A DNA stretch of 64,000 bases from Endozoicomonas sp. SCSIO W0465 (GTDB lineage: Bacteria; Pseudomonadota; Gammaproteobacteria; Pseudomonadales; Endozoicomonadaceae): positions 4,380,001 through 4,444,000 of the forward strand of contig NZ_CP092417.1 in the NCBI RefSeq assembly GCF_023716865.1, in the 5' to 3' direction. The notes beneath the pieces were generated by a model. The model was not told the DNA's origin, ran no database searches, and saw nothing but the letters and a program-made list of their open reading frames with translations. The position numbers were made by a program, and so were the translations under genes. Below are positions 9,446 to 18,288 of this stretch, in pieces; position 1 is the stretch's first letter, and every line of letters begins with the position of its first letter.

Positions 9446-9592
9446 ATATTATTTTATTGGCTCTTTTCCAATTCCAGACTGCTATGTAACCAGCAAGTTG
9501 ACTAAGGGCTGAAGAAGACTTTTGCCTCTTCGGCCAATATTATGCAAAAACTCAAAAAAGCCAAGGTAAAGGGGTAAAGCCTCTTGGGATAT

Positions 9593-10894
9593 CCTGATTA
9601 CCACTGATCGTACGTCATGACACAGGGAAAGATAATTTAAGAATATACGTGCAGCTTTTCATTCTTTATGTCTATAACCCGGTAAAGAAATAATAGAACC
9701 TCTCCAGTATTACCGGTGGAGCAGGCATCATGACGGCTTGTTCTCCAGATTATCAACTAAATTCGGTTTCATAACCGCTCCGAACAAGCAAAGACCCACA
9801 TCATCATTCGAAATAATGATATTAATACGTCAACTGACTTTCAATTATCGGTTGATGGCTAACCCGGTTTCCACTGGACGTCTGGCAGTTTGAGAAGTCG
9901 ATCCGGCATCGGTGCTGTATTGACTGCAGCCCGACCTAGCCTTGAGATCATTGAAGGCATATCAAAACGCCGGTTAAACCGATAGTTGAACTCTGATAGA
10001 TAACGGCCCAGATGCTTGGGGTCGAGCTTATGGTAAGTACCGGTAATCGCTGTTTTCACGTTTCCCAGCATGGTATTTACCCAGGTGAACAACTCATTCT
10101 CCATGGATGCATGCCCACCACCGGTAATGATGGCTGTGTGCTGGCATCCGGCATCTTCAATACCCCGGAAACAGGACAAGCCATCGCTGACGGCCCGGAC
10201 ACCCTTTTTCAGGGCATGTTCTGCCCACTCCTGAATGGTTTTTCGCCGGAAGTTATCAACGGCATTGAACTTCATGTAGATAGGGTGGTTATCAGCATCT
10301 GTCTGAACTGCGGCCACGAAGGGGGCTTTGTTCTCTGAGCCTCTGCCCCGGCGGCCTCCGTGGCGCTCTCCGCCCCAATAGGCGTCATCAATCTGAACAA
10401 AACCACTCAACTGCCAGCTGTTATCTCTTTCCATCATGACCTGCATGAGTTTGTGTTTCATGCGCAATGCGGCATTGTAGGAAATGCCAAGTTGTCGATG
10501 AAGCGTCAGGCAAGAAATCCCCGCTTTATTCTGGGTGACGAGATAGATACCCAGAAACCAGGTAGCTAGAGGCAGCTTTGTTGAGTCAAAGATAGTGTTA
10601 CTGGTAAGCGAGGTTTGGCAACGGCAGCAATTGCACTGGAATTCAGCTTTCCGGTGAAGCTTGCAGAAACTGCGGGAGCCACACTTCGGGCATTGGAAGC
10701 CATCTGGCCAGCGCCAAGAGGACAGCGCGTTCTCACACTGCTCTTCACTGCCGTAATTAGCCAGAAATTGCATAATGCCAAGGCCTTTTTGGAACTGAAT
10801 GGTGTTTTTACACATCAGTTTTACCTCCAAAACACATGACTATCGACGTTTATTATAGCAGCTGGCTCACGACGTAGGGTCGGTGGTAATCAGG
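9593..10894 (-). mobile_element. IS1595-type element A, copy 1
   Basis: This 1302-bp element has inverted repeats beginning CCTGATTACCACYGAYC and an 8-bp perfect TSD, TGGGATAT (9585-9592 and 10895-10902), inside the transposase gene of element B. It is nearly identical to copy 2 at 32090-33558, which differs mainly by carrying a MITE. Confidence 0.93.
9859..10815 (-). CDS. IS1595 family transposase (element A, copy 1)
   Basis: A 318-aa DDE transposase of the IS1595 family. The N-terminal zinc ribbon reads CPKC, then CNCC; the ISXO2-like catalytic domain begins at QIDDAYWGGERH, which holds the first catalytic Asp. It looks intact. The ATG at 10815 is chosen because it follows GGAGGTAAAACTG; an in-frame TTG five codons upstream lacks such a site. 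It differs from copy 2 by Gly versus Arg in GERH(G/R)GRRG, the only protein change I noticed. Confidence 0.93.
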   Translation of the reverse strand: MCKNTIQFQKGLGIMQFLANYGSEEQCENALSSWRWPDGFQCPKCGSRSFCKLHRKAEFQCNCCRCQTSLTSNTIFDSTKLPLATWFLGIYLVTQNKAGISCLTLHRQLGISYNAALRMKHKLMQVMMERDNSWQLSGFVQIDDAYWGGERHGGRRGRGSENKAPFVAAVQTDADNHPIYMKFNAVDNFRRKTIQEWAEHALKKGVRAVSDGLSCFRGIEDAGCQHTAIITGGGHASMENELFTWVNTMLGNVKTAITGTYHKLDPKHLGRYLSEFNYRFNRRFDMPSMISRLGRAAVNTAPMPDRLLKLPDVQWKPG

Positions 10895-11842
10895 TGGGAT
10901 ATTCCCCTGTGAGGCCTTAGCCACGAGCGTAGAAGTGACCAAAACCCCTCCATAGTATTAACATGCACCTCGTAAATACCGTCTTTGTCATCATCACGAG
11001 CATACTCACCTTTGCCGTGACAGACCGTTTTATGTCTGAAGCCCCAGCTTTCAAGGTCATCATAGATGTTGTATTCATCGGTATAAATCTGGCTCTGTGG
11101 GGCTACGTGTTTCTTGATAAATGGTTCGATTGTCGCCTTCTTAACGTTCGACAGCATGTTGATAATGACCTGACCTCCCCTTTGAATCATTCCCAATACC
11201 GGCGGTTTGTCTTTTTCAAGAGTCCCACGGCCCGGAGCGCCTTTAAGCCTTCTTTTTCTCGGTGGACGATCCAGATTTTTTTAATGCTTCAGGGTGTCCC
11301 TTGTGACCAGCTACAATGTAGACCTCGTCGAATTCAACTTCGCCATCAAGAATCACTTCAGGCTTTCGGTCAACAACACCATTTCGTAAGACTGTGGTCA
11401 TATGGTGTGCATCACTGACACACAGATCAAGTTCCTGAGCTATCTGGCTGTTGGAGACGTTCAGCCCCATTAAATAGAGACAGGCAATCCAGACTTTGAG
11501 TGGTCGGTGGTGTCCTGCGAAAACCGTATTTGTCAGGTCATCGAAGTAGCGCTTACAGGACTTACAGTAATAGTGCTGGCACTCTACCTGCACATTGTCG
11601 TGTCCATTCTTTTTGACATTCTCAGAATCACAGTGCGGACAGAGAACAGTGCCATCTGGCCAGCGGTTCTCACGGATCATCTCAAAGCAGGTGTCATTAC
11701 TGATGAGATCTGAGATTCGGCCTATATTCATGGTCAATGCTGGCGATGGCTAATTATATCCACCAAGGATAGTTCAGCAGTTCGGAATTCGAAAAGAGCC
11801 ATTTTATTTATCACGTTAAATTAAACGATGATTATTCAGTAA

Positions 11843-12625
11843 TCAGACCGCCCGATGGAAAAGCCGATAGAAATTATCAGAGGTTTTTGCACCAAGCTCC
11901 TCAGCCGTCACTCCTTTTAGCCCAGCAGCAAACCGTGCCACATCAGCAACAAACCGGGGTTCATTCGACTTTCCACGATGGGGAACCGGCGCCAGGTAGG
12001 GAGAGTCGGTCTCAATCAACAACCGGTCCATTGGCAGATATTCAACCACTTCTCTCAATGCGGCTGCATTCCTGAAAGTAACGATACCGGAAATAGAGAT
12101 ATAGTAATTCAGATCCAATGCAGCTTTTGCCATCGCCAGAGACTCGGTAAAGCAGTGCAATACCCCGGCAGACTCCCTGGAGCCGTATTCACGGAGAAAA
12201 TCCAGGGTATCTTCCCGGGCATCGCGGGTATGAACCACCACCGGCAACGCCAGTTCAGCGGCAAGCTCAAGATGATTAATAAAAGACTGCCGCTGAACTG
12301 CCTGAGCCCCTTCGGTGGTGGCGTAGCAGTAATCAAGCCCTGTCTCACCGATAGCAACCACTTTTTTATGGCTGGCCAGGGAACGCACGACGTCAATATC
12401 CGGCACGATCTCCTTACAGTCCAGCGGATGAACGCCAACCGAGGCATAGACATCCTCATACTGCTCCGCCAGTGATACGACTTCCGGGCCGTTTTCCAGA
12501 TTGATGCCTATACAGAGCATACGATCCACACCCGCCTCCCTGGCCGCAGCTACTGCCAGGTCAAGGCTGCCTTCATAAGCACTCAAATCGAGATGATCGA
12601 GATGACAATGGGAGTCAATAAACAT
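11843..12625 (-). CDS. TatD family metal-dependent hydrolase
   Basis: YcfH/TatD-type deoxyribonuclease (260 aa), a cytoplasmic TIM-barrel metalloenzyme. Metal-binding motifs are visible in order: HCHLDH at the N-terminus, GETGLDY, VVHTRDA, LHCFTE and ETDSPYLAP. The ATG at 12625 is preferred over an upstream in-frame start because AGGAGAG lies just before it. It is the last gene of the fab-tmk-holB-pilZ cluster, its usual place in gammaproteobacteria. An IS1595-type element lies 42 bp past its stop. Confidence 0.95.
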   Translation of the reverse strand: MFIDSHCHLDHLDLSAYEGSLDLAVAAAREAGVDRMLCIGINLENGPEVVSLAEQYEDVYASVGVHPLDCKEIVPDIDVVRSLASHKKVVAIGETGLDYCYATTEGAQAVQRQSFINHLELAAELALPVVVHTRDAREDTLDFLREYGSRESAGVLHCFTESLAMAKAALDLNYYISISGIVTFRNAAALREVVEYLPMDRLLIETDSPYLAPVPHRGKSNEPRFVADVARFAAGLKGVTAEELGAKTSDNFYRLFHRAV

Positions 12626-12849
12626 TCTTCTCTCCTGAAAGCTCAGCCCTGACAAGTTTGAACTTTTCAATTCACCTCAGTTTGTCAAGCCTTATGTCAA
12701 TACCAAAAAAAGACTGCGGCTATGCTGAAGCCATTACAAAAGCAACTTCACGGCCCAGCATACATTTTTTCCTGTTAAAGCGTCAGAGCATTAGAATATC
12801 ATAAACTCACTTCTGCTTTTCCCACGTTTTTTAATGGCAAGACTGAATT

Positions 12850-13989
12850 GTGAAAGTTAACTCCACATTATTGATTCTGCTGCTGATGATCATGTTTCCA
12901 CAGATTGTCGAAACGATCTATAGCCCGGCGCTGGGATCTATTGTCGATGCTTTTTCAGTGAGTACGGTCCAGGCCGCCCAGACTCTCTCTGTTTATTTTT
13001 CTTCTTTCGCAATAGGTGTTGCGGTTTGGGGTATCATTGCTGATAAATGGGGCAGAAGACCTTCAATGTTAGCCGGCCTATTGATTTATGGATTGGCAAC
13101 TTGCACAGCAATGTTAACCGGTAGCTTCACCATATTAATGTTTGCAAGAGCGATGAGTGCTTTTGGCATTGCCGTTGGTTCGGTGATCACACAAACCATG
13201 TTGCGGGATCTCTACACCGGAGTCGAACTGGGTAAAGTTTTCAGCCTTGTCAGTATGGGAATTGCACTAAGTCCGATTATCGGCATGCTGGTTGGCGGGC
13301 AACTTACTCAAATGGGGGGTTATCAGTACGTTTTTGCTGCTTTGTCTGTCTCCGCATTCCTGTTATTTGTGCTGAATAGGGCGAAACTTCCCGAAACACG
13401 ACCAGAAAGAATAAAATCGGTAAACCTTGTGTTGCTTGCCAAGCGTCTCTATTCAGATTCACATATATGGCACTCAGCATTGCTGGTAGCACTATACAAT
13501 GTTGCTCTGTTTTCTTATTACCAGCTTGGCAGCTTCACGTTTCATCAACTTGGCCGCAGTGTTGAGGAATTTGGCAACAGTGGTTTTATCCTGAGTGTTG
13601 GAACCTTGATGGGTAGCTATTTAAATAAAAGACTGCTGGAGAGAGATATTAGTCAGCATAAATTATTATGGCTGGCTAATGGTTTTCTTCTATTCGGTGC
13701 ATTGGGTGTATATCTGTTAAATACCACTATCTGGTTCCTGATACCGATGCTGCAGGTCGTCATGGCTTTTGGAATTGCCATGCCTAATGTTATAAGCTCA
13801 GCACTTCAGCAATATCAGGATAATCTCGGCAGCGCTGGAGCTCTTTTTGGCTTACTGTATTATCTAATCATCGGCAGTGGTTTGATGCTGGCTGGCATTG
13901 TCCAGGATCTTGGTCTGGTTTTGCCAGGAGTCGCTATCTTAATTTCGCTGGTGATGCTATCCCAAAGCCGAAATTATTTTCATACATAA
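12850..13989 (+). CDS. MFS transporter, Bcr/CflA-like
   Basis: A 379-aa major facilitator superfamily protein with about twelve hydrophobic segments. The loop motif between helices 2 and 3 reads GIIADKWGRRPSML (motif A of drug/proton antiporters), and the region after helix 4 resembles Bcr/CflA drug-efflux proteins (GSVITQTMLRDLY). The start is a GTG with only a weak ribosome-binding site. It is transcribed against its neighbours, between tatD and pilZ, which is not its usual position, so it was probably gained. The substrate cannot be told from sequence. Confidence 0.85.
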   Translation: MKVNSTLLILLLMIMFPQIVETIYSPALGSIVDAFSVSTVQAAQTLSVYFSSFAIGVAVWGIIADKWGRRPSMLAGLLIYGLATCTAMLTGSFTILMFARAMSAFGIAVGSVITQTMLRDLYTGVELGKVFSLVSMGIALSPIIGMLVGGQLTQMGGYQYVFAALSVSAFLLFVLNRAKLPETRPERIKSVNLVLLAKRLYSDSHIWHSALLVALYNVALFSYYQLGSFTFHQLGRSVEEFGNSGFILSVGTLMGSYLNKRLLERDISQHKLLWLANGFLLFGALGVYLLNTTIWFLIPMLQVVMAFGIAMPNVISSALQQYQDNLGSAGALFGLLYYLIIGSGLMLAGIVQDLGLVLPGVAILISLVMLSQSRNYFHT

Positions 13990-14016
13990 GTGTGGCCGAG
14001 AGTAAATCGGCCATAA
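13990..14016 (+). terminator. possible hairpin after the MFS gene
   Basis: Shortly after the stop, TGGCCG and CGGCCA can pair around a short A-rich loop. No T-run follows, so termination is uncertain. Confidence 0.3.
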
Positions 14017-14087
14017 GCATTAATGGTTCAACGAAACAGGCTCTTGTAAAACGGGGGCGATCATATAGGCCGCCTGCGTAAGACCGC

Positions 14088-14429
14088 TCACATTGTGTTG
14101 GTTTGGCGGTCCGAGGACAAGGCCCCGGCGATATACTTCTCAATTTTACTGCGTACACTGTCAGTCGGATCATTGAATTGAATACCAATCCCCGCCTGAC
14201 GGCCACCCTGAGCCCCCATTGGAGTAACCCATACAACCTTACCCGGCACAGGAATCTTCTCGGGCTCATCCATCAACGTCAGACGGATAAATACATCATC
14301 CCCAAGGTTGTAATGTTTGTGGGTTGGCACAAACAGCCCACCACCGCTGATAAATGGCATATACGCCTCATAGAGTGATGCTGTATCCCGTATGGTCAGA
14401 GACATCAGTCCCTGCATCCCTTTCCCCAT
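14088..14429 (-). CDS. pilZ: PilZ domain protein
   Basis: A 113-aa protein matching PilZ, the small cytoplasmic protein needed for type IV pilus assembly in Pseudomonas-like bacteria and encoded after holB. Visible family features are the LTIRDTASLYEAYMPFISGG start, GDDVFIRLTLMDEPEKIPV, and GGRQAGIGIQF. The classical c-di-GMP-binding RxxxR motif is absent, as is known for true PilZ. The start at 14429 has a strong GGAGAGG ribosome-binding site; a longer frame upstream has none. Confidence 0.88.
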   Translation of the reverse strand: MGKGMQGLMSLTIRDTASLYEAYMPFISGGGLFVPTHKHYNLGDDVFIRLTLMDEPEKIPVPGKVVWVTPMGAQGGRQAGIGIQFNDPTDSVRSKIEKYIAGALSSDRQTNTM

Positions 14430-14557
14430 GACAACCCTCTCCTTTTTTCCTGAATTCAAATACCGCCGGTTAAGCGCAGACCGACTTCCCAAAGTGGACG
14501 ATCCGGAGCAACCGATAAAAAAGGTCATGAATCGACCTCTAATCTTCAAAAACCAAC

Positions 14558-15592
14558 CTACATCACCAGCTCAAGATAGTCGCTGAAGACCCCTTCCATC
14601 AACATCTGACGGTTCAGGTTCGCACCCTCAAGCAACTGCTGCCGCTGAAGCATGATTTTATCTCTCAATACCAGCAGATCAGAAGCATCAACTTTTTTAG
14701 CAATATAGTCGAGCATTCTTATCAGATCACGATTCATGATACAGCTCTCATCGGCAGTCAGCTTCAGTTTTACAGCATCATCCAGCCAGCTGCCCATCCA
14801 GGCCAGCAGCTCAATCAAGTCACTCGTGTGCCACTCTTTTGCCATTTCTACGGGGGTGAGATTACCCCGAAACAGTTCCGGCATGGCATTGAACAAGCGC
14901 CCCCGAACGGCCAGCGTGTCATTATCAAACATCGTCCTGGCCGTCATGGGCGAGCCTGATGAAAGACTCAACAACTGATCCACAACCAGCAGATCGGCAA
15001 TATGATCAGACAACCAGGCTTTTGCCTGCGCAAGATCAGGCACGGTGAAAGAAACCATCTGACAGCGGCTGCGAATGGTGGGCAACATATCTCCGGAACG
15101 GGCACTGACCAAAATAAAGAGGGTGTTGCCACCCGGCTCTTCCAGACTTTTCAGCAATGCATTGGCAGCATTAATGTTCATCGCTTCGGCCGGGTTGATA
15201 ACGATAACCCTGCGCCCCCCCTGCTGAGCGGTTTTACGGGCAAAATCGTTGACCTGGCGAATCTGGTCAATCTTGATCGGCTTTCCTGACGCCTCAGGCT
15301 GAATCAACAGCAGATCAGGATGAGTTTCCGCCTTTACCAGCTCACAGCTCTTACAATGACCACAAGCGAACTCGCCACTGTTTTGATGACAAAGCACACG
15401 GGTGGCCAGAGCACTGGCAAAATAATCTTTTCCAACACCGGGCACCCCCTTCAACAACAGGGCATGGGAAAGCAGTCCTGCCTGCATTCGCTGAATCAGT
15501 GGTTGCCACTGAGCCTTCTGCCATGTTAGCGGCCCTGCCTGAAGCGGCCCTGCCACGAAACGATTTACCATATCAGTTGATTCAGAACTCAA
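14558..15592 (-). CDS. holB: DNA polymerase III subunit delta'
   Basis: HolB (344 aa) is the delta' subunit of the clamp loader. It has an AAA+ fold with a Walker-A-like GVPGVGKDYFA motif, a four-cysteine zinc module (from CHQNSGEFACGHCKSC), and the SRC motif in TIRSRCQ that contacts ATP of the neighbouring gamma subunit. It lies in the conserved tmk-holB-pilZ-tatD order. The start is either TTG at 15592, preceded by GAAGG, or ATG seven codons later; I cannot decide between them. Confidence 0.95.
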   Translation of the reverse strand: MSSESTDMVNRFVAGPLQAGPLTWQKAQWQPLIQRMQAGLLSHALLLKGVPGVGKDYFASALATRVLCHQNSGEFACGHCKSCELVKAETHPDLLLIQPEASGKPIKIDQIRQVNDFARKTAQQGGRRVIVINPAEAMNINAANALLKSLEEPGGNTLFILVSARSGDMLPTIRSRCQMVSFTVPDLAQAKAWLSDHIADLLVVDQLLSLSSGSPMTARTMFDNDTLAVRGRLFNAMPELFRGNLTPVEMAKEWHTSDLIELLAWMGSWLDDAVKLKLTADESCIMNRDLIRMLDYIAKKVDASDLLVLRDKIMLQRQQLLEGANLNRQMLMEGVFSDYLELVM

Positions 15593-15694
15593 TTAATTCA
15601 ACCTTCAACCTCGTCAATGAACATTGCCCGCCACCAGAATAAAGGCAAAAACCCTCAGACTTTTGCCGATAGTGGTTTATGCACAGCAAGGAGG

Positions 15695-16333
15695 CTATTG
15701 ACTCCCAAGCCGGGTTTGCAAAGCCTTGATAATGCATGACTCAACCTCTGGAATCGGCTGACTACCATCAATAACAACGTACTGATTCGGAAAACGCTCA
15801 GCCCTTTCCAGATAAACATTACGAACCCGGTGAAAAAACTCGATCGCTTCCTGCTCAATCCGGTCCAGAGCTCCTCCCTGTTCAATCGCCCGCCCCTTGG
15901 CCCTTGCCAAACCAAGTTCTGGCTCAACATCCAGAAGCAATGTCATATCCGGCCTTCGATCACCCTGTACCAGCTGCTCTAATACCGCTATACGCTGTTC
16001 ATCAATACCACGACCACCGCCCTGATAAGCATAAGTTGCATCAGTAAAGCGGTCACACACCACCACCTTACCCTCAGCCAATGCAGGCTCAATCCGTTGA
16101 CTGAGATTCTGGCTGCGCGCGGCAAACACCATTAGCAGTTCGGCAGTATCGGTCACCGACTCTTCATGCTCCGAAAGTACGAGGTTTCTCAGCTGTTCAG
16201 CCAATGGTGTACCACCCGGCTCACGGGTTTCCATAAACTCACGGCCAACAGCACTCAGCCATTGCAAAACAACCTTTTTTGCGGTCGTTTTGCCGGCCCC
16301 TTCACAGCCTTCAATCGTCAGAAAAAAACCCAT
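15695..16333 (-). CDS. tmk: thymidylate kinase
   Basis: dTMP kinase (212 aa, normal length) converts dTMP to dTDP. The P-loop EGCEGAGKTT lies at the N-terminus, followed by the DRFTDATYAYQGGGRG substrate-binding motif and the Arg-rich lid region. The ATG at 16333 gives the family start MGFFLTIEG. The frame is open 64 codons further upstream without a plausible start site, overlapping mltG, so the long version is rejected. Confidence 0.97.
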   Translation of the reverse strand: MGFFLTIEGCEGAGKTTAKKVVLQWLSAVGREFMETREPGGTPLAEQLRNLVLSEHEESVTDTAELLMVFAARSQNLSQRIEPALAEGKVVVCDRFTDATYAYQGGGRGIDEQRIAVLEQLVQGDRRPDMTLLLDVEPELGLARAKGRAIEQGGALDRIEQEAIEFFHRVRNVYLERAERFPNQYVVIDGSQPIPEVESCIIKALQTRLGSQ

Positions 16334-16379
16334 CAATCTCTCAATTTTGTCAGTAATCAGTATTTCCGGTGCATCTTTT

Positions 16380-17444
16380 CTACATGGAAGGTTGCACAGT
16401 GGAGCGATAATCTTCCCGCCGTTCCGTAATCTGATACTTCCTGACGGCTCGGTTATGCTCAGCCAGTGTTTTGGAAAAGTGGTGAGTACCATCGCCACGG
16501 GCAACGAAGTAGAGTGTTTTCCCATCGGAGGGATTCAGGGCCGCCTGGATGGCCTCGCGCCCAACCGTCGCTATCGGGGTTGGCGGCAGGCCATGAATAA
16601 CATAGGTGTTATAGGCTGTTGGCTCACGCAGCATACGACGATTCAACTTGCCCTCATAGCGATCACCCATGCCGTAGATAACGGTCGGGTCGGTCTGCAG
16701 TCGCATCCTTTTTTCCAGACGCCTGACAAACACACCGGCAATATCAGGGCGCTCGGAGGTCACACCGGTCTCTTTCTCAATAATCGAAGCCATAATCAAG
16801 GCTTCATAAGGCGATTTATACGGGAGGTCTTCGGCCTTTTTATCCCATTCCTCGGCAAGGACTGACTGCAGCTTTTGATGGGCTCTTTTCAGAATTGACA
16901 CCACTGAGGTTCCGGCCTCGAAGCTATAGGTGTCCGCATAAAACAACCCTTCCAGATTATCTGTCTGCGGCGCATCTTTGATAAACGCCCCCACTACCGC
17001 CGTCAGCTTTGTCAGCTCTACAGGCGCACTCAGTTTCGGGTGGCTATTCAAGTCTACAAGCAACTCTCTTAATGTCCAGCCTTCCACCAGGGTCACACTG
17101 AAGTAACGGACATCACCTTCAACAAACTGGTTCAACAGCTGTCGATAGGTCGTACCGGGAGCAATCAGGTATTCACCGGCCTGAAGGTCAGCAGCCACTC
17201 CCCTGACCCTGGCAAACAGCTTGAAAATTTCAGGATAGTTAATCAGCTGATCTGCTGATAATCGCTGTACCACACGCCCCAGCGAGTCACCCGTCACAAT
17301 AATAAACCCGGCATCGCTGGTCACCGGAACCTTCTGATCACCGTACCAGCGCAGACCGTACCATCCCGCTGCAAGACCCGCCATGACCAACAAGAGGGCT
17401 AACAACAAACCACCGAACAGTGTCAGCAGCAACTTCCTAAGCAT
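16380..17444 (-). CDS. mltG: endolytic peptidoglycan transglycosylase MltG
   Basis: MltG/YceG (354 aa) is an inner-membrane lytic transglycosylase that cleaves nascent peptidoglycan strands and is thought to end their polymerisation. It has one N-terminal membrane helix (about residues 5-28), then a periplasmic LysM-like region and the catalytic domain. The catalytic Glu lies in IIEKETG, followed by the RLQTDPTVIYG and AYNTYVIHGLPPTPI signatures. The start overlaps the end of pabC by 8 bp. Confidence 0.96.
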   Translation of the reverse strand: MLRKLLLTLFGGLLLALLLVMAGLAAGWYGLRWYGDQKVPVTSDAGFIIVTGDSLGRVVQRLSADQLINYPEIFKLFARVRGVAADLQAGEYLIAPGTTYRQLLNQFVEGDVRYFSVTLVEGWTLRELLVDLNSHPKLSAPVELTKLTAVVGAFIKDAPQTDNLEGLFYADTYSFEAGTSVVSILKRAHQKLQSVLAEEWDKKAEDLPYKSPYEALIMASIIEKETGVTSERPDIAGVFVRRLEKRMRLQTDPTVIYGMGDRYEGKLNRRMLREPTAYNTYVIHGLPPTPIATVGREAIQAALNPSDGKTLYFVARGDGTHHFSKTLAEHNRAVRKYQITERREDYRSTVQPSM

Positions 17445-18288
17445 TTAATTCTTCCAGAACACAATCTCGAATTTGGGCAGTCAGGGATCCAACCCCCCAC
17501 TCCCTTCCTTCATATTCAATCACAGGCCAGACACCGTTTACACTGTTACAGAGAAAGATTTCAGAGCCTTCCAGATCGGGAGACACCCTCTGTTCGCTGA
17601 CAGCAATCCCACGATGACGGGCAAATTCAATAATAAAATCGCGACAAACCCCCGCCACCCCACTGAATGACAGATCCGGTGTCACCAGCCCACCGTCATG
17701 AGTCACAATAAACAGATTGCTCATAGTACCCTCAATCAGGTTACCTTCGACATCGCACAGCAGGCCTTCGTCGTAAGCACCTCCCCGCCACTCCCCGCTG
17801 GCCAGCACCTGCTCAAGACGGTTCAGGTGCTTCAGTCCTGCCAGGACACTTCGCCCAAGGCGCATCCGACAGAGTTTTACCCGCGCGCCATGCAGGCCAG
17901 GGTCACGGGACCTTGACGGCAGAGGGTGGAGTGAGAGAATCCGACGCGGAGAGAGACAATCTTCAGGACTATAACCCCGCCCACCACTACCCCGGGTGAT
18001 AATCACCTTCAGCACAGCCGCACCGACCTGATTATCGAACAGAAAGGCATCAACCTCTTCAAGCAATCGCTCAATATCCAGCACAATACCCAGCTGTTCA
18101 CAAGAACGCAGCAGGCGACGCCAGTGATAGTCCGCCAGTGTTGGCTTACCCGATGAAACCCGAACGGTTTCAAACAGGCCATCGCCATAGGCCAGTCCAC
18201 GATCGGAAACCGGCAGAAAACCTTCAGGCACACCGTTAATCCAGACTGGATAGTCACTCACCCGGAACCCCTCATTGGCAACGGCCAC
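17437..18288 (-). CDS. pabC: aminodeoxychorismate lyase
   Basis: PabC is a PLP-dependent lyase that forms p-aminobenzoate for folate synthesis, class IV aminotransferase fold. Visible signatures are DRGLAYGDGLFETV near the N-terminus and GNLIEGTMSNLFI. The longest frame starts at a GTG (18288) that overlaps the fabF stop by one base. A second GTG at 18261 is preceded by GAGGGG and gives the more typical start SDYPVWINGV, so the true protein may be 274 rather than 283 aa. Confidence 0.94.
   Translation of the reverse strand: MAVANEGFRVSDYPVWINGVPEGFLPVSDRGLAYGDGLFETVRVSSGKPTLADYHWRRLLRSCEQLGIVLDIERLLEEVDAFLFDNQVGAAVLKVIITRGSGGRGYSPEDCLSPRRILSLHPLPSRSRDPGLHGARVKLCRMRLGRSVLAGLKHLNRLEQVLASGEWRGGAYDEGLLCDVEGNLIEGTMSNLFIVTHDGGLVTPDLSFSGVAGVCRDFIIEFARHRGIAVSEQRVSPDLEGSEIFLCNSVNGVWPVIEYEGREWGVGSLTAQIRDCVLEELNA

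Larger units (their letters stand above)
9483..11731 (-). pseudogene. IS1595 (ISXO2-like) transposase of element B, frameshifted and interrupted
   Basis: The N-terminal part (11731 to 11243) has a zinc-ribbon (CPHC and CKSC pairs) and the start of the ISXO2-like domain with VEFDEVYIVAGHKGH. The frame then shifts at a run of seven A (7 T on the plus strand, near 11277-11283) and continues in another frame through GMIQRGGQVIINML and NTMEGFWSLLRSWLRPHRGIS. There element A is inserted. The last 37 codons (QEALPLYLGFFEFLHNIGRR and on) lie beyond it, ending in TAG at 9483-9485. A run of six A instead of seven would restore the frame. The gene is clearly inactive as an uninterrupted protein. Confidence 0.85.
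9459..11800 (-). mobile_element. IS1595-type element B, interrupted by element A
   Basis: The ends GGCTCTTTTCCAATTCC (9459) and GGAATTCGAAAAGAGCC (ending 11800) are inverted repeats, with a perfect 8-bp TSD ATTTTATT at 9451-9458 and 11801-11808. Removing element A (9593-10894 plus one 8-bp repeat) leaves a 1032-bp element with one transposase gene on the minus strand. Its ends match those of the 159-bp MITE, so this family is the likely source of the MITE's transposase, although this copy is broken. Confidence 0.88.

Noticed and set aside
9285..9512. Open frame through the MITE on one strand (also in copies 2-4)
   Set aside because: The element is only 159 bp, its frame depends on flanking DNA, and it has no start signals; it is non-coding.
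9459..11800. Composite transposon reading of the MITE plus elements A and B
   Set aside because: Each element has its own TSD and no cargo gene lies between them; nested independent insertions explain the data.
16334..16525. 64-codon N-terminal extension of tmk
   Set aside because: It overlaps mltG, has no family similarity, and the internal ATG gives the standard start.
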